Source of the DNA: Streptomyces sp. CB02261
GTDB lineage: Bacteria; Actinomycetota; Actinomycetes; Streptomycetales; Streptomycetaceae
Length of the DNA: 64,000 bases
Direction of reading: 5' to 3'
NCBI RefSeq assembly: GCF_001905665.1
Contig: NZ_LIVX01000006.1
Coordinates: 1-64,000 of the forward strand
Made by a program: the position numbers and the translations under genes. Within the stretch, counting starts at the first letter, position 1. The number at the start of each line of letters is the position of its first letter. The notes under the pieces were generated by a model, which was not told where the DNA came from, did not search any database, and was given only the letters and a program-made list of their open reading frames with translations. Shown one piece after another: positions 1 through 8,732 of this stretch.

Positions 1-316
1 CTTCGTCCCTCTTGGGCTTTCGCTGCGCTTCGTCCCTCTTGGGCTTTCGCTGCGCTTCAGCCCTCAAGCAGGTTCACTCCGCTTCCTTGCTTGGGGACCT
101 GTCCGCTGCGCTCCCAGGTCGAGCCCGCTCCGCGGGCTGCTGGCTACGGGGAGGGGGCTCGGGGTTCGCTCCCGACCCTGCCCTTTTTCTCCGGGGCTTG
201 GGTTTTCGCTCGGCCCGGGGTGGCGGGTCCGCTGCCCTCCCTCGCCTTAACGGTCCTTCCGGCTGCGCCTCCAGGACCGTGTGGCCCGCTGCCGCAGGCC
301 CGGCTGGCCGGGGGTG
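1..316. other. non-coding start of window with a tandem repeat
   Basis: No frame here has the third-position G/C bias of a real gene. The first 54 bases are two perfect copies of a 27-base unit that begins CTTCGTCCCTCTTGG, followed by a partial third copy. The rest is C-rich sequence with short inverted words. I see no RNA gene or promoter that I could defend. Confidence 0.6.
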
Positions 317-535
317 CTACTCCCATGAGCCGGCGTGAATTTCGTGGGCCGCTCTCGCGGTGAAGGTGCTGTCGATGGGGACGCCCCACCGGGTGGCTGC
401 CTGGATAAGAGCTTCTTCCACTTCATGGGAGGGCCGGCCCCAATGTGTCGAGCAGGTCTCCTCCCACACCATCCGGATCTTCATCGCCTGTTCCGCCATG
501 TGCAGGAGGTCTGATGCGGATGCCCTAGGTCTCAT
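317..535 (-). CDS. small hypothetical protein, 72 aa
   Basis: This is a short reading frame starting MRPRASASDLLHMAEQ. The ATG at 535 is chosen because GGGAGAA lies about 7 bases upstream on the minus strand; the frame is open further upstream but without a better ribosome site. The protein is helical looking, with one Cys and two Trp, and has no signal peptide or membrane segment. I do not recognise the family. A perfect 11-bp inverted repeat lies just upstream (544-591) and may regulate it. Confidence 0.6.
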   Translation of the reverse strand: MRPRASASDLLHMAEQAMKIRMVWEETCSTHWGRPSHEVEEALIQAATRWGVPIDSTFTARAAHEIHAGSWE

Positions 536-543
536 GCTGTTCT

Positions 544-591
544 CCCGACATGCTGGAGCTGGGTGCGCTACGCCAGTTCGAGCATGTCGGG
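544..591 (-). promoter_or_regulatory. inverted repeat upstream of the 72-aa gene
   Basis: The arm CCCGACATGCT at 544-554 is repeated perfectly in inverse orientation at 581-591, with 26 bases between. It sits in the leader or promoter of the small minus-strand gene, so an operator or a leader hairpin is possible. No regulator is identified. Confidence 0.4.
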
Positions 592-739
592 CAAGGGTGG
601 TGAGCGGTAGACGGGGAGAAGTGCCGCTTTGTTCGCCGCGCTCCTGAAGCCTCGCGGCTTGCTCGCTTGCCTTCCCACGTGCATCACAGGGATTCAGCAT
701 GTAGGTTTGGCGAAAATGAGGCATACGCTGGGGCGAAAA

Positions 740-1385
740 ATGGCGATCGACAAAGATACCCCTGAAGGGCTTACTCGCAGGGCGAAAGGATTTGTCCAGT
801 GTCACGGCCACTGGACCGGCCGTTACGAGGTGGAGCAGTACAGGGCGCGAAGGATTTGTCCAGTGTCACGGCCACTGGACCGGCCGTTACGAGGTGGAGC
901 AGTACAGGGCGCGGTGGATGGACCACGGGATCCCTGCAGCTCAGGTCGACCGGGTGGCCTCCTTCGAGGCGGTCTGGCCCTTCCTCCCTCACCTCGCTAT
1001 GACGGGGGCCTCGAACGCTCAGCGGGGATGTACCCCAGGGTCCGGATCCTGACTGGTACTTCGGGGCCGGCATGCAGCGTACGGCTCTCCCCTACTCGTT
1101 GATGATCGGCCCGAACGGGGAATTCGGTCTTCACTCCGGGAAGTGGGTTCCCCTGCACGCTAGTACCGAGGGCTGGGTGGAAGCCCTGGCCCTGACGGAC
1201 CACGTCCGCCGGTGGGCTCGCACGACCACAACGCCCTCGCGGACACCTGGTGGCGCGGTACCGACTCACTGATCGCCGTCTACCGCGGCGAAGCCGAAGT
1301 CATGGACGCACCCCTATGCCTCACCGCCACGATCTACGCCGGACTCGACGAATGGGGACTCAGAGGCCGCGGCCCCGGGGGCTGA
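740..1385 (+). pseudogene. broken streptomycete hypothetical gene (64-bp duplication plus frameshifts)
   Basis: Coding-like pieces follow one another in different frames: MAIDKDTPEG from 740, then WMDHGIPAAQVDRVASFEA, then GLALPPSPRYDGG, then SLMIGPNGEFGLHSGKWVPL near 1090, and finally DTWWRGTDSLIAVYRGEAE ending at a TGA at 1383-1385. Together they read like one protein of about 190 residues. The first break is caused by a 64-bp tandem duplication at 786-913, which is not a multiple of three. At least two further frame changes follow. No function can be given for the intact form; the order of the pieces is clear. Confidence 0.7.
786..913 (+). repeat. 64-bp perfect tandem duplication
   Basis: Bases 786-849 are repeated exactly as 850-913. 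The unit begins AAGGATTTGTCCAGTG. It lies inside the broken gene at 740-1385 and shifts its frame by one. Confidence 0.9.
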
Positions 1386-1514
1386 GCTCTCAAATAGCAC
1401 CCCGTCCGAGCCTCCACCCCAAAAAGGAACCTAGAAATGCAGGGAATCTCACTCAGGGAACACCAGGTCGACCAGAATTCGGCGTTCCATAAATGGGTGG
1501 GATTTTCTGCAAGA

Positions 1515-1892
1515 TCATCTGTACCCCCGAGGGGGCGCGGGCCATGGGGGTGTCCGCGACAGGGCCCGGGAAGGCGAGTTGGTGATCGCGGCGCCGATCA
1601 CGTCGTGGCCGCGCTGGGGCTTGCCGCCGGCCTCCCAGAGGCTGCCCTCCTCGTCGAAGATGTCCAGGTAGGTCTGGAGGCTGGGGGCCTCACCGAAGGC
1701 GATCTGCCGCTTCATGAAGGCACAGGCGTTGGGGGTGATCCGTCCTTCGAGGCGGTCCACCTTCTCGCGGACCTCGGCGCACTCGCCGCCCTCGGCGGTC
1801 GCGGCGGCGATGGTCGGCGCGCCGATGGTGAGGCCGGCGAGGAGAGTGGCAACCGCGAGCAGTCCGGTGCGTGTATGCCGCCGTATATTCAT
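1515..1892 (-). CDS. secreted SnoaL/NTF2-like protein, C-terminally truncated
   Basis: The start at 1892 (MNIRRHTRTG) is supported by GAGGAAC about 7 bases upstream. Residues 1-32 form a signal peptide: basic start, hydrophobic core LLAVATLLAGLTIGA, then an AAA-type cleavage region. The mature part (AFMKRQIAFGEAPSLQTYLDIF, then EEGSLWEAGGKP, then GHDVIGAAI) resembles the start of a nuclear-transport-factor-2/SnoaL-type fold. The recognisable sequence stops after about residue 105 and the last 20 residues are proline- and arginine-rich, as if the frame or the gene had been cut. The protein is probably not functional. Confidence 0.6.
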   Translation of the reverse strand: MNIRRHTRTGLLAVATLLAGLTIGAPTIAAATAEGGECAEVREKVDRLEGRITPNACAFMKRQIAFGEAPSLQTYLDIFDEEGSLWEAGGKPQRGHDVIGAAITNSPSRALSRTPPWPAPPRGYR

Positions 1893-1934
1893 GTTGTTCC
1901 TCGTTCGTGATCGCTTGACTGTTTGATCGCTTCG

Positions 1935-3497
1935 ATGGATCAAGCTTCGTCGGTGGCGCCGGAGAAGACGATTACCTGCCAGGTAATGCCTCCGTTGTGC
2001 GACGATCACGACGTGGCCATACCTGCCCCTACACCCTTCGATGCGCCGCGCTCGCCCCTGCGTCCCGCGTCGGCCATGTCCGTCCTGGCGGCGCTGTTGG
2101 ACCGCTCACTGCATCAGATGACGGAAGCTGCGGCAGACGTCCGCCTCTTCAACCGGGAAGCTATTCGCGCGGCGTCGGATGTGTGGGACAACAATCTGTT
2201 TCCGCTGTTTTGGGCCGCAAGCACGTCTAATGCTGCTGAACGCGAGCGGCGGGCGGCGACCGTATTGGAGTGGATGGCCTGTCTCGGCGAGCGGCAGCGC
2301 GGATGGATGACCGAGCAGGCCGCGATTGCCGGGTACGACATCGAATCGCTCCTACCACCGGCCAAGCCGCATACGCCAGGTCGCGACTATCGCGGGTACG
2401 TCATGGCGCCGCAATGCCGCCTTACGCGCCAGAGCGTGGATGAGCTGGTCCCCGACTACGATCTGACGGTGGCGTCCGTCCGCCACCTGCGGGTAGAGCG
2501 TGCGGGTACTCGCCTGACCGCCTTTCTGCAACTAGTCGCTGATCGCAAGTTCGCTGTCGATGAGCCCGCACCGCTCGCCCTGCTGGACGTGTGGCTGGAT
2601 GACGTCACCGACATCGCCTTCGGCCTTTCGGACACGCGGGGAGTGATCCTGGACGCCGGAGTGCGGGAGATCGGGATTGCCCTGGGCCCGGGCGGCCGAC
2701 TCCGCGCCGCCGGTGGCGAGTACCGCCTGGACGACCGTTCATGGCACCTGTCGATCGCCGGCCGACGGGCGGACGCGGCCATCCCTCCCCGCACCAGCCA
2801 GTCGGGCCGCCCGCAGCGGCCGCCAGGCGGAGACCTGGGCCCCGACGCACACGCTGCCGCCGTTCTTCTGCATCACGTCATGCTGGAACTCCGTTCCGTG
2901 CGCTACGCCGCCCGCGCGGATCGCGTCCCCGTACTGAAGCTGTGCCGAGCCTTCTCGGGGGCGGGTGAAGCAATCCTGACCGCCGGGTCGCAACGTGGTA
3001 CCCGCCGCCGTGAGGCGGCCTTCCAGGAGGTGATCCGAACCTGGGCCGGCCAAGGAGGCCCGGATGTCACCCGCTGGTTTGCCGCCGCCCTCAGAGAACG
3101 CGCAGGCCGCCCAGACCTCATCGAGACACCTCGGGCTCCCGAACGAACGCCCCCCTCCCTCGCCGACAGCTCGCCCTCGTCCGGTACACCCTCACAGGCA
3201 GCTCTCGTCATGGCCGCCTGGACAGCGCCACACACCGACTACAAGACAGAGCGCCCGGCCGCCGCGCAGCTCCAACTCGCCCTGCCACCGCGCACCCCCG
3301 AGAACGCTTCAACGCCCCGGCGACTGCGTACCGTCGGCTGCACCGATCCGAATTCTTTTCATCTCCATACCGACGCGTTCCGGGGACCCGGCCCGTTCGC
3401 CCGGACAGGGAAGGCCACTGCCACCTGCAGCCTTGACCTGCACAGGGGTGCCTTGTTCGTCGCGGCCGAGGACGGCTGGAGCGCGTCCGTGAGCTGA
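1935..3497 (+). CDS. hypothetical protein, about 520 aa
   Basis: A long frame with convincing codon bias. The N-terminal third is helical (AAADVRLFNREAIRAASDVWD), the middle holds a mixed alpha/beta region (LTAFLQLVADRKFAVDEPAP, then a stretch with WLDDVTDIAFGLSD), and the C-terminal 120 residues are proline-rich. No signal peptide, membrane segment or catalytic motif is visible. The start is uncertain: ATG at 1935, ATG at 1986 and ATG at 2076 (MSVLAALLDRS) are all possible and none has a good ribosome site. I do not recognise the family. Confidence 0.55.
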   Translation: MDQASSVAPEKTITCQVMPPLCDDHDVAIPAPTPFDAPRSPLRPASAMSVLAALLDRSLHQMTEAAADVRLFNREAIRAASDVWDNNLFPLFWAASTSNAAERERRAATVLEWMACLGERQRGWMTEQAAIAGYDIESLLPPAKPHTPGRDYRGYVMAPQCRLTRQSVDELVPDYDLTVASVRHLRVERAGTRLTAFLQLVADRKFAVDEPAPLALLDVWLDDVTDIAFGLSDTRGVILDAGVREIGIALGPGGRLRAAGGEYRLDDRSWHLSIAGRRADAAIPPRTSQSGRPQRPPGGDLGPDAHAAAVLLHHVMLELRSVRYAARADRVPVLKLCRAFSGAGEAILTAGSQRGTRRREAAFQEVIRTWAGQGGPDVTRWFAAALRERAGRPDLIETPRAPERTPPSLADSSPSSGTPSQAALVMAAWTAPHTDYKTERPAAAQLQLALPPRTPENASTPRRLRTVGCTDPNSFHLHTDAFRGPGPFARTGKATATCSLDLHRGALFVAAEDGWSASVS

Positions 3498-3552
3498 CCC
3501 TCACTTGCCGCCATCTACTGTGCACCGGCCAGGAGAAATGGAAGTGAACTCC

Positions 3553-3596
3553 GAGGAGGGCCCGTAGGTGTTTGAGCGCGCCTTCGGGCCCTCTTC
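3553..3596 (+). terminator. hairpin after the 520-aa hypothetical gene
   Basis: GAGGAGGGCCCG at 3553-3564 pairs with CGGGCCCTCTTC at 3585-3596, a 12-bp stem with one mismatch. It lies 55 bases after a stop codon, so a transcription terminator is likely. The 270 bases that follow hold no gene that I can support. Confidence 0.55.
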
Positions 3597-3867
3597 GCGT
3601 TCCGCGCGTACGACGGGAACGCGACGTCCTGCGGCGCCGCTCTCGGGATTCAGCGCCGCCGCCCCGCCCAGAGAGACCCGGACGAGGCAGAAGACCGGGA
3701 GACGGCCATGCAGGCGCCCGGGAGTGCATCTGCGCGGCAGGCTCTGGCCCGAGGCGCGCGGCGGGGCGCGTGCGGAGCGCCGGCCCCGCGTGGGGATGCG
3801 TTCCTTGGTGGGCTGCGTCGTGTAGGTGAAAGAGCCGTGGGGGCGGTGTCGGGACTCGGCATCGGCA

Positions 3868-4394
3868 ATGGCTGTGGGGGGGAGCATCCACAGCGTGGAC
3901 CCGGTGGGCGCGGACGCGATCTACCGTGCGTTGGCGGCGTTGGCGGCGTTGGGGGCGGCGCCGGTGCTGGACCCGGAGGTGTGGCCGGGCGGTCCGCGGG
4001 ACGAGGACCGCGCCCGGCTGCTGGCGTTTCTTGGGGTGGCTGGACGAGGTCGGGCCGGACCGGGAACTCATGCTCGCGCTGCTGGTGCCACGGCTGGAGC
4101 GAACGGTGTTCCAGCTCCTCGACCCCGACGACCCGGAGGCCGACAACACGCCATTGACGCAGTTCACGGCCCGGGCGGCGGTGACGACGGCGGCGGCCGC
4201 CCTGGGTGTCCACATGCACGGACGGCGCGAGGACACGGACGGGGTCCGCCGGTCTCTGGGCCGCGTGGAGTCCTACCTGATCCAGCTCCTCCAGGCCGTC
4301 CCACGACGTCCGCGTCACCATCGGCGACGCAGAACCAGACGAGGACGAGGACGAGGACGACGACGACGAGGGCGAGGACGAGGACGAGGGCTGA
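3868..4394 (+). pseudogene. hypothetical gene with two single-base insertions and an acidic tail
   Basis: Reading starts MAVGGSIHSVDPVGADAIYR. At the G run 4033-4036 one G too many throws the frame; the next frame continues LDEVGPDRELMLALLVPRLE. At the C run 4300-4302 a second extra base occurs, after which the third frame gives VRVTIGDAEPDEDEDEDDDD and stops at 4394. Removing one base at each run restores a single protein of about 175 residues ending in a run of Asp and Glu. Both events are in homopolymers, so assembly error is as likely as decay. The family is not recognised. Confidence 0.6.
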
Positions 4395-4409
4395 CCGGAG
4401 CGCCGCCAG

Positions 4410-4667
4410 TCACCAGGTGGGTGGGAAGACGCGATTGTGCCACTCGTGCGGGGGCTCGATGCCGTCCCAGCCGATGACGGCACGGCTGGGCACGATCTCG
4501 ACCGCGTCGTCGGGTGCGCCGGGGTGGGCGTGGGTGAGGTGCTCGCGTGCGGCGGCGTGCAGCAAGTCCGCGGGGGTGTCCAGGGCGGCGGCCGGGCCGG
4601 TGCGCCAGCACAGGGAGCAGCGGGGCTGGACGAACGCGGCGTGGTCGAGAGCGGAGAGGGAAGTCAC
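4410..4667 (-). CDS. small hypothetical protein, 85 aa, with a CxxC pair
   Basis: The frame starts with GTG at 4667 (MTSLSALDHAAFVQPRCSLC). A Cys-x-x-Cys pair lies near residue 17 and the C-terminal half reads VIGWDGIEPPHEWHNRVFPP. Codon bias is good. No ribosome site stands out. The protein is soluble looking; the function is unknown. It converges with the frameshifted gene before it. Confidence 0.5.
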   Translation of the reverse strand: MTSLSALDHAAFVQPRCSLCWRTGPAAALDTPADLLHAAAREHLTHAHPGAPDDAVEIVPSRAVIGWDGIEPPHEWHNRVFPPTW

Positions 4668-4913
4668 CTGGGTTCATCAGCTCTGGGCGGGCTCTTGCGG
4701 CGTTCTGGGGCGGTGCGCGCCGTGCCTTGGCCCCCCTTGGGCGTGAAGGTGCGGGAGGCCGGGTGACGGCCGTGCGTCGCCCGTCTGGGGGCGAGGGGGG
4801 CCGGTGGGCGGAGTGTCGCCGGGGGGGGCTGGTTCCGGGTCGCTGGAGGGTGGTCACGGTCTGTTGCGTGTGGTGGCTGGCTTCCAGAAATCGAACAGAG
4901 GTACGTTTCTGAG

Positions 4914-5309
4914 GTGAGCGACAACGGCACCGCGAAGAAGGACCCCTACGGCTTCCCCGACGACCTGAAAAGCCTCCAGGCCCGGCTCCATCAGGCCCGC
5001 GCCGAGTACCAGGCCTTGTGCCGTGCCCTGCCCTGGTCGGTGGAGCCCCTGCCCGGCTGGCCCGGCACCGTGCACCCGCATACCGGCGAGGTGGCCGGCG
5101 GGCGTGAGCCGTCCCCCGGCTACACCCCGGAGCAGGCCGCCGAGGAAAAGCGGCTGTGGGACCTCGTGCGGGAGTTGTCGGTCGCGGTCTCCACACACGC
5201 GTACTGGAGCAAGCCGGAACGCGGCCCCGAGCTGATCGCGGCCAGGATGGCGCTGAAGAGCCACGAGGACGTCGCGGCCGCCGTCACGGGTGTGGCCGAG
5301 GCGGCGTGA
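4914..5309 (+). CDS. hypothetical protein, 131 aa
   Basis: Starts with GTG at 4914 (MSDNGTAKKDPYGFPDDLKS). It is predicted to be mainly helical (LQARLHQARAEYQALCRAL and EEKRLWDLVRELSVAVSTHA), without signal peptide or membrane segments. It is followed after 4 bases by the DUF6233-like gene, so the two are probably co-transcribed and translationally coupled. Function unknown. Confidence 0.65.
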   Translation: MSDNGTAKKDPYGFPDDLKSLQARLHQARAEYQALCRALPWSVEPLPGWPGTVHPHTGEVAGGREPSPGYTPEQAAEEKRLWDLVRELSVAVSTHAYWSKPERGPELIAARMALKSHEDVAAAVTGVAEAA

Positions 5310-5313
5310 GCGG

Positions 5314-5691
5314 GTGCCTGTCGTGGAGATGCCGATAGCCGACCGGCTGGAGAAGCAGCGGACGCTGCGGGACTGGCTGCGGTGGCAGCTGGACCAGGCC
5401 GAGCGGACGATCCGGGAGCTCGAGGCCCAGCAGGAGCAGGAGCGCCGGCGCCGGGAGGTCGCCCGGCGGGAGATGTCCTGGAAGGTGCTGCCCTCCCGCG
5501 CGGTCGAGGGTCATCCGGTGCTGCACCGCGGGAACTGCTCGACCGCCAAGAACATGCCATCCCTGCTCAGCAAGGAGGAGGTGCGGATGACGTTCGAGGA
5601 GTTCCCCGAGCTGGAGATGTGCGACCTGTGCGCCCCCTGGGGGAGCCTCGGAATCGACAAGCCTCCGGCACATCAAGGGCGGCGGCCCTGA
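5314..5691 (+). CDS. DUF6233-like protein, 125 aa
   Basis: The N-terminal half is a coiled coil (TLRDWLRWQLDQAERTIREL, then EAQQEQERRRREVARRE). The C-terminal half carries VLHRGNC and, further on, LEMCDLCAPW, an arrangement of His and Cys residues like that of the streptomycete DUF6233 family. I infer membership from this layout; no function is known for that family. The GTG at 5314, 4 bases after the preceding stop, is the likely start; a GTG at 5290 would overlap the upstream gene by 20 bases. Confidence 0.6.
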   Translation: MPVVEMPIADRLEKQRTLRDWLRWQLDQAERTIRELEAQQEQERRRREVARREMSWKVLPSRAVEGHPVLHRGNCSTAKNMPSLLSKEEVRMTFEEFPELEMCDLCAPWGSLGIDKPPAHQGRRP

Positions 5692-5693
5692 CG

Positions 5694-5711
5694 TGGAAAC
5701 CATGGTTTCCA
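5694..5711. promoter_or_regulatory. 18-bp perfect palindrome
   Basis: TGGAAACCATGGTTTCCA reads the same on both strands. It begins 2 bases after the stop codon of the DUF6233-like gene and 40 bases downstream of the end of ku, which is on the opposite strand. It could be a protein-binding site; it is too short and A/T-rich in its arms for a good terminator. Confidence 0.4.
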
Positions 5712-5750
5712 TTTCAGGGCTGGCCCGCAGAGGCGCTCGGGCGGGAAGCC

Positions 5751-6677
5751 TTAGGACGCGCGCTTTCGGGTGGTCTTCTTCGCCGTGGTCTTCTTCGCGG
5801 CCGTCTTCTTCGCGGGCGTCTTCCTGGCGGGCGTCTTCTTCTTCGGCGTGGGCATCTCGTGCACGGTCGCCTCGCCCGTGGACGTCTCGCCGCGGCGTTC
5901 GCGGGCGTCGGCCACCGATGCCTCCAGCGCGGCCATCAGGTCGACCACCTGCCCGGCCGGCGCCGCCTCCTCCTCGACCGGCTTCGGTGCCCGGTGCTCG
6001 GCCTTCGCGGCGATCACCTCGTGGAACGCCTCGGTGTAGTGGTCGGTGACGTCCAGCTCGGTGATCGAGCCGACGGTCATCGTGTCCATCAGCGCGAGCG
6101 CGCCCTCGATCTCCTCCTCGGTGAGTTCGGTCTCGGGCGGGGTGAGCTCGCCGGAGGAGCGGATCTCGTCGCCCCAGTGCAGCCCGGACAGCAGCAGCGC
6201 GTCGCCCATGGGGCGGAGCAGGCCCAGGCGCTCGCGGCCCCGCAACGCGTACTTCGCGACCGCCACCTTCTCGTTGCGCTCCAGCGCCTTCCGCAGCAGG
6301 ACGTACGGCTTCGCAGCGACCTGACCGTCGGCGGACAGATAGTAGGAGCCGGCGCCGAACTGCACCGGATCGACCGAGGACCGGTCGACGAACGCCACGA
6401 TCTCGATCGCCTTCGCGGTGGGCAGCGGCATGTCCGCCAGGTCCTGGTCCGTGATCGGGATGACGTGGTCCTTGCTGACCTCGTATCCCTTGCCGATCTC
6501 GTCCTCGCGCAGCTCGCGATCGTCGATCGAGCACGTCTTGCGGTACCGGACACGGCCCCCGTCCTCCACGTGGACCTGCCGCAGCGACACGTCATGCCGC
6601 TCGACGGCAGCCTCCAACTTGCACGGGACCGTGACCAGCCCGAACGACACCGCTCCGGACCACAGTGGACGGGGCAT
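5751..6677 (-). CDS. ku: Ku protein, non-homologous end joining
   Basis: The 308-residue protein starts MPRPLWSGAVSFGLVTVP, the standard Ku N-terminus, at an ATG preceded by GGAGGAG. The Ku core runs to about residue 255 and includes QVHVEDGGRVRYRKTC and LPTAKAIEIVAFVDRSSVDP. The last 35 residues are Lys/Ala/Thr repeats (KKKTPARKTPAKK) that form the basic DNA-binding tail seen in actinobacterial Ku. Ku homodimers bind double-strand ends and recruit a ligase; no ligase D is in this window. The gene stands alone and is transcribed toward the palindrome at 5694. Confidence 0.95.
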   Translation of the reverse strand: MPRPLWSGAVSFGLVTVPCKLEAAVERHDVSLRQVHVEDGGRVRYRKTCSIDDRELREDEIGKGYEVSKDHVIPITDQDLADMPLPTAKAIEIVAFVDRSSVDPVQFGAGSYYLSADGQVAAKPYVLLRKALERNEKVAVAKYALRGRERLGLLRPMGDALLLSGLHWGDEIRSSGELTPPETELTEEEIEGALALMDTMTVGSITELDVTDHYTEAFHEVIAAKAEHRAPKPVEEEAAPAGQVVDLMAALEASVADARERRGETSTGEATVHEMPTPKKKTPARKTPAKKTAAKKTTAKKTTRKRAS

Positions 6678-6828
6678 CCACACTCCTCCAGGACCCCCCT
6701 GGACGTGCACCCAGGCTAGGCAGACCCGCCCCGTGATCGCACCCACTCCCCAGCACCAGGGTGCTCACGCGAGAGGGCGAGAGGGGGGCGGCCCGGCGGT
6801 ACTGCCCCCAGACACTGGGCACCGGGCC

Positions 6829-7153
6829 TCACCCGCGCACACCATATCGGCACGGGCCAGAGCCGCCCCTACGGCAGCGGCACGGCCGCGGTCCGGGATC
6901 GGCCGGACCGTCGCCGAGGCGCCGCCGGGAGGGCCAGGGCTGAAGGGGCGCGGAGGCGGCGGGTTCGGCAGTCCAGTCGCCGGCGGCGGCGCGCTCGGCG
7001 GCGGCGCGGGCGCGCGGGTCCCGGGCGGTCGGCGCGGAGGTCTCAGGGCCGGGGCCGAGGTACCGGAGCGCGCGAGCGGGCGGGGTTGATGCGGCGGGGC
7101 GCGAGGAGCAGTCCGCTTCCCGGCTTCGGCTCGGGCGTGGTGTGGTCGGGCAT
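6829..7153 (-). pseudogene. frameshifted small hypothetical gene
   Basis: An AGGAGG site stands before ATG at 7153, giving MPDHTTPEPKPGSGLLLAPR and a strong G/C third-position bias for 35 codons before a TGA. The bias then continues in a second frame (ETSAPTARDPRARAAAERAA, then GDWTAEPAASAPLQPW) to a stop at 6829. Removing one base at the junction joins the two. The product is proline- and alanine-rich and unrecognised. Confidence 0.4.
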
Positions 7154-7400
7154 GCATTCCTCCTGCTGCTGTGGGGCGGGCCGGTTGCCTGTCTCTGGTG
7201 TGCGCGGGACTTGGGGGCGCCCTGCGCGGTTCCGCCCGGGAGGGGCGGACGTGGTGACTGCCCGGCGCGGGGAGATCGCGGGACGGAGACTCGTGTGGGC
7301 TGGGCTGGGCTGAGGCGGCGAAGGAGGTACGTCACTCGAGCCGCATATGTGCGTGCAGGCACTGACCAGCAGGGATGGAGGCTTTCGCCGCCCGGGCAGG

Positions 7401-7590
7401 TCAGGGGTTCGCCTTCCGGATGTCTCTTATGAGGGCTTGCCGTTCACGGCCGGATAGGAGGCGTACCCACACGTATGCCTGCGCGGCATCAATGCCGTCC
7501 CACCCCGAGCCCGCCACTTGCACGATGCGGCCGCTGAACTCCTCCGGCTGTACCGCGACCACGGCGGCGTGGACATCGTCGTCGTTCTGG
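7401..7590 (-). pseudogene. 3' fragment of a hypothetical gene
   Basis: The last 60 codons have strong coding bias and read VVAVQPEEFSGRIVQVAGSG then WDGIDAAQAYVWVRLLS, ending IRDIRKANP. Upstream of about 7590 the same frame loses coding character, so the 5' part is missing. About 230 bases upstream of this point have a G/C-biased plus-strand frame that I cannot assign. Confidence 0.45.
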
Positions 7591-7830
7591 GACGGCGACG
7601 GGCTCCTCCCCCGCACCGACACACTGCAGGCGTACGCGAAGCGTTTACGGTCGGCGGCAAGACCGTCGCTGCCGCCCTGATGGTGCTGATCGCTTCCCTC
7701 CGCGCCCTGCTGCCGCTCGGCGTCGGCCTCGCCAGCGCCAAGCTGCCGATGCGTGAGGTCCCTGCTCGCCTCGGAGCAAGTCGACCATCGGGCCATCGGC
7801 TGATGGCCGACCTGCGCCGCGATGGCGTGT

Positions 7831-8700
7831 TCAGCGGGTCAGGAAGGCGAGGATTCGCTGGTTGACTTCCTGCGGCTTCTCGGCGAGGAGATGGTGGCCG
7901 GCGCCTTCGATCATTGCGGCGTCCGATCCGGGGGGCAGTACGGCGAGAATGTCGGCGAGTGTCGCCTCGTCGACCACGGGGTCCTCGGTTCCGTGGAGGT
8001 ACAGGGTGGGCTGAGAGGGCAACTTGTCCAGCACGCGGGCCATCTCCCAACGCGGGGTGCCGAAGGTTGCGGCGGGGAAGTTCTGTCGGTAGAGCTCCAG
8101 GCCTAGGTGGAGCCTTTCAGGCGTGTTGAGTCCTTCCTTCATGGCCTTGCGGTCCTCGGTGGAGTCGTAGCCGGGGACGTTGCCCGTCCAGTGGTCCCAG
8201 AGCCAGTCGAGGTAGGCAAGGTCGTTGGCGGCGACGAGCTGGTCGGCTACGGCCATCTGGAAGAAGTAGAAGTGGACGTACCGCTCGATCCTGTCGGGAT
8301 CCGCGCTGTTGCGCTCGTAGAACGGCAGGGGCGGGACGTCGTTGACGACCACTTTGGCCCACCGCTCGGGTGCGGCCGCGGCGGCTCCCCAGGTGGTGAA
8401 GCCGCCCCAGTCGTGCCCGATCAGGACCGCGTCGGATCCGCCGCCGAGCGCCTCGTGCAGGGCGTTGGCGTCGGCGATCAGGTCGGGAAGGCGCATGCTG
8501 CCGTCCGGCGGAATCTGGGAGGGGGCGAAACCCCGCATGGTGGGGACTACGGCGTGGTATCCGGCCTCGGCCAGCGCGGGCATGAGGTACCGGTAGAGCC
8601 TGGGTGTGTCGAAGCCGTGCAGCATCAGGGCGAGCGGGCCCTCCCCTGCTTCGACGTAGGCAAGGTCCAGGCCGTTGACGGTGATCCGCTTGTGGTCCAT
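7831..8700 (-). CDS. alpha/beta hydrolase, epoxide-hydrolase type
   Basis: A 289-residue enzyme starting MDHKRITVNGLDLAYVEAGE at an ATG with GAGGAG upstream. HGFD (residues 28-31) is the oxyanion segment, GHDWGG (95-100) holds the nucleophilic Asp97 as in epoxide hydrolases and haloalkane dehalogenases, TEDPVVDE supplies a candidate acid and GAGHHL the catalytic His. A cap domain lies between. It is divergently transcribed from a TetR gene and the 121-base gap carries two operator-like repeats, so the enzyme is probably induced by a small hydrophobic compound. The substrate cannot be told from sequence. Confidence 0.85.
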   Translation of the reverse strand: MDHKRITVNGLDLAYVEAGEGPLALMLHGFDTPRLYRYLMPALAEAGYHAVVPTMRGFAPSQIPPDGSMRLPDLIADANALHEALGGGSDAVLIGHDWGGFTTWGAAAAAPERWAKVVVNDVPPLPFYERNSADPDRIERYVHFYFFQMAVADQLVAANDLAYLDWLWDHWTGNVPGYDSTEDRKAMKEGLNTPERLHLGLELYRQNFPAATFGTPRWEMARVLDKLPSQPTLYLHGTEDPVVDEATLADILAVLPPGSDAAMIEGAGHHLLAEKPQEVNQRILAFLTR

Positions 8701-8732
8701 CTCAAACTCCTCGTCTCCAGAACTCACCATAA

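Noticed and set aside
1..54. Tandem repeat considered as the start of a CRISPR array
   Set aside because: Only two units, no spacers and no cas genes anywhere in the window.
3208..4483. Long minus-strand frames rich in Arg, Pro and Ser
   Set aside because: They lie opposite frames with better codon bias and consist of low-complexity residues typical of shadow frames in G+C-rich DNA.
4315..5196. A 293-codon minus-strand frame
   Set aside because: It crosses three better supported genes and is composed of Arg/Pro-rich sequence without any fold.
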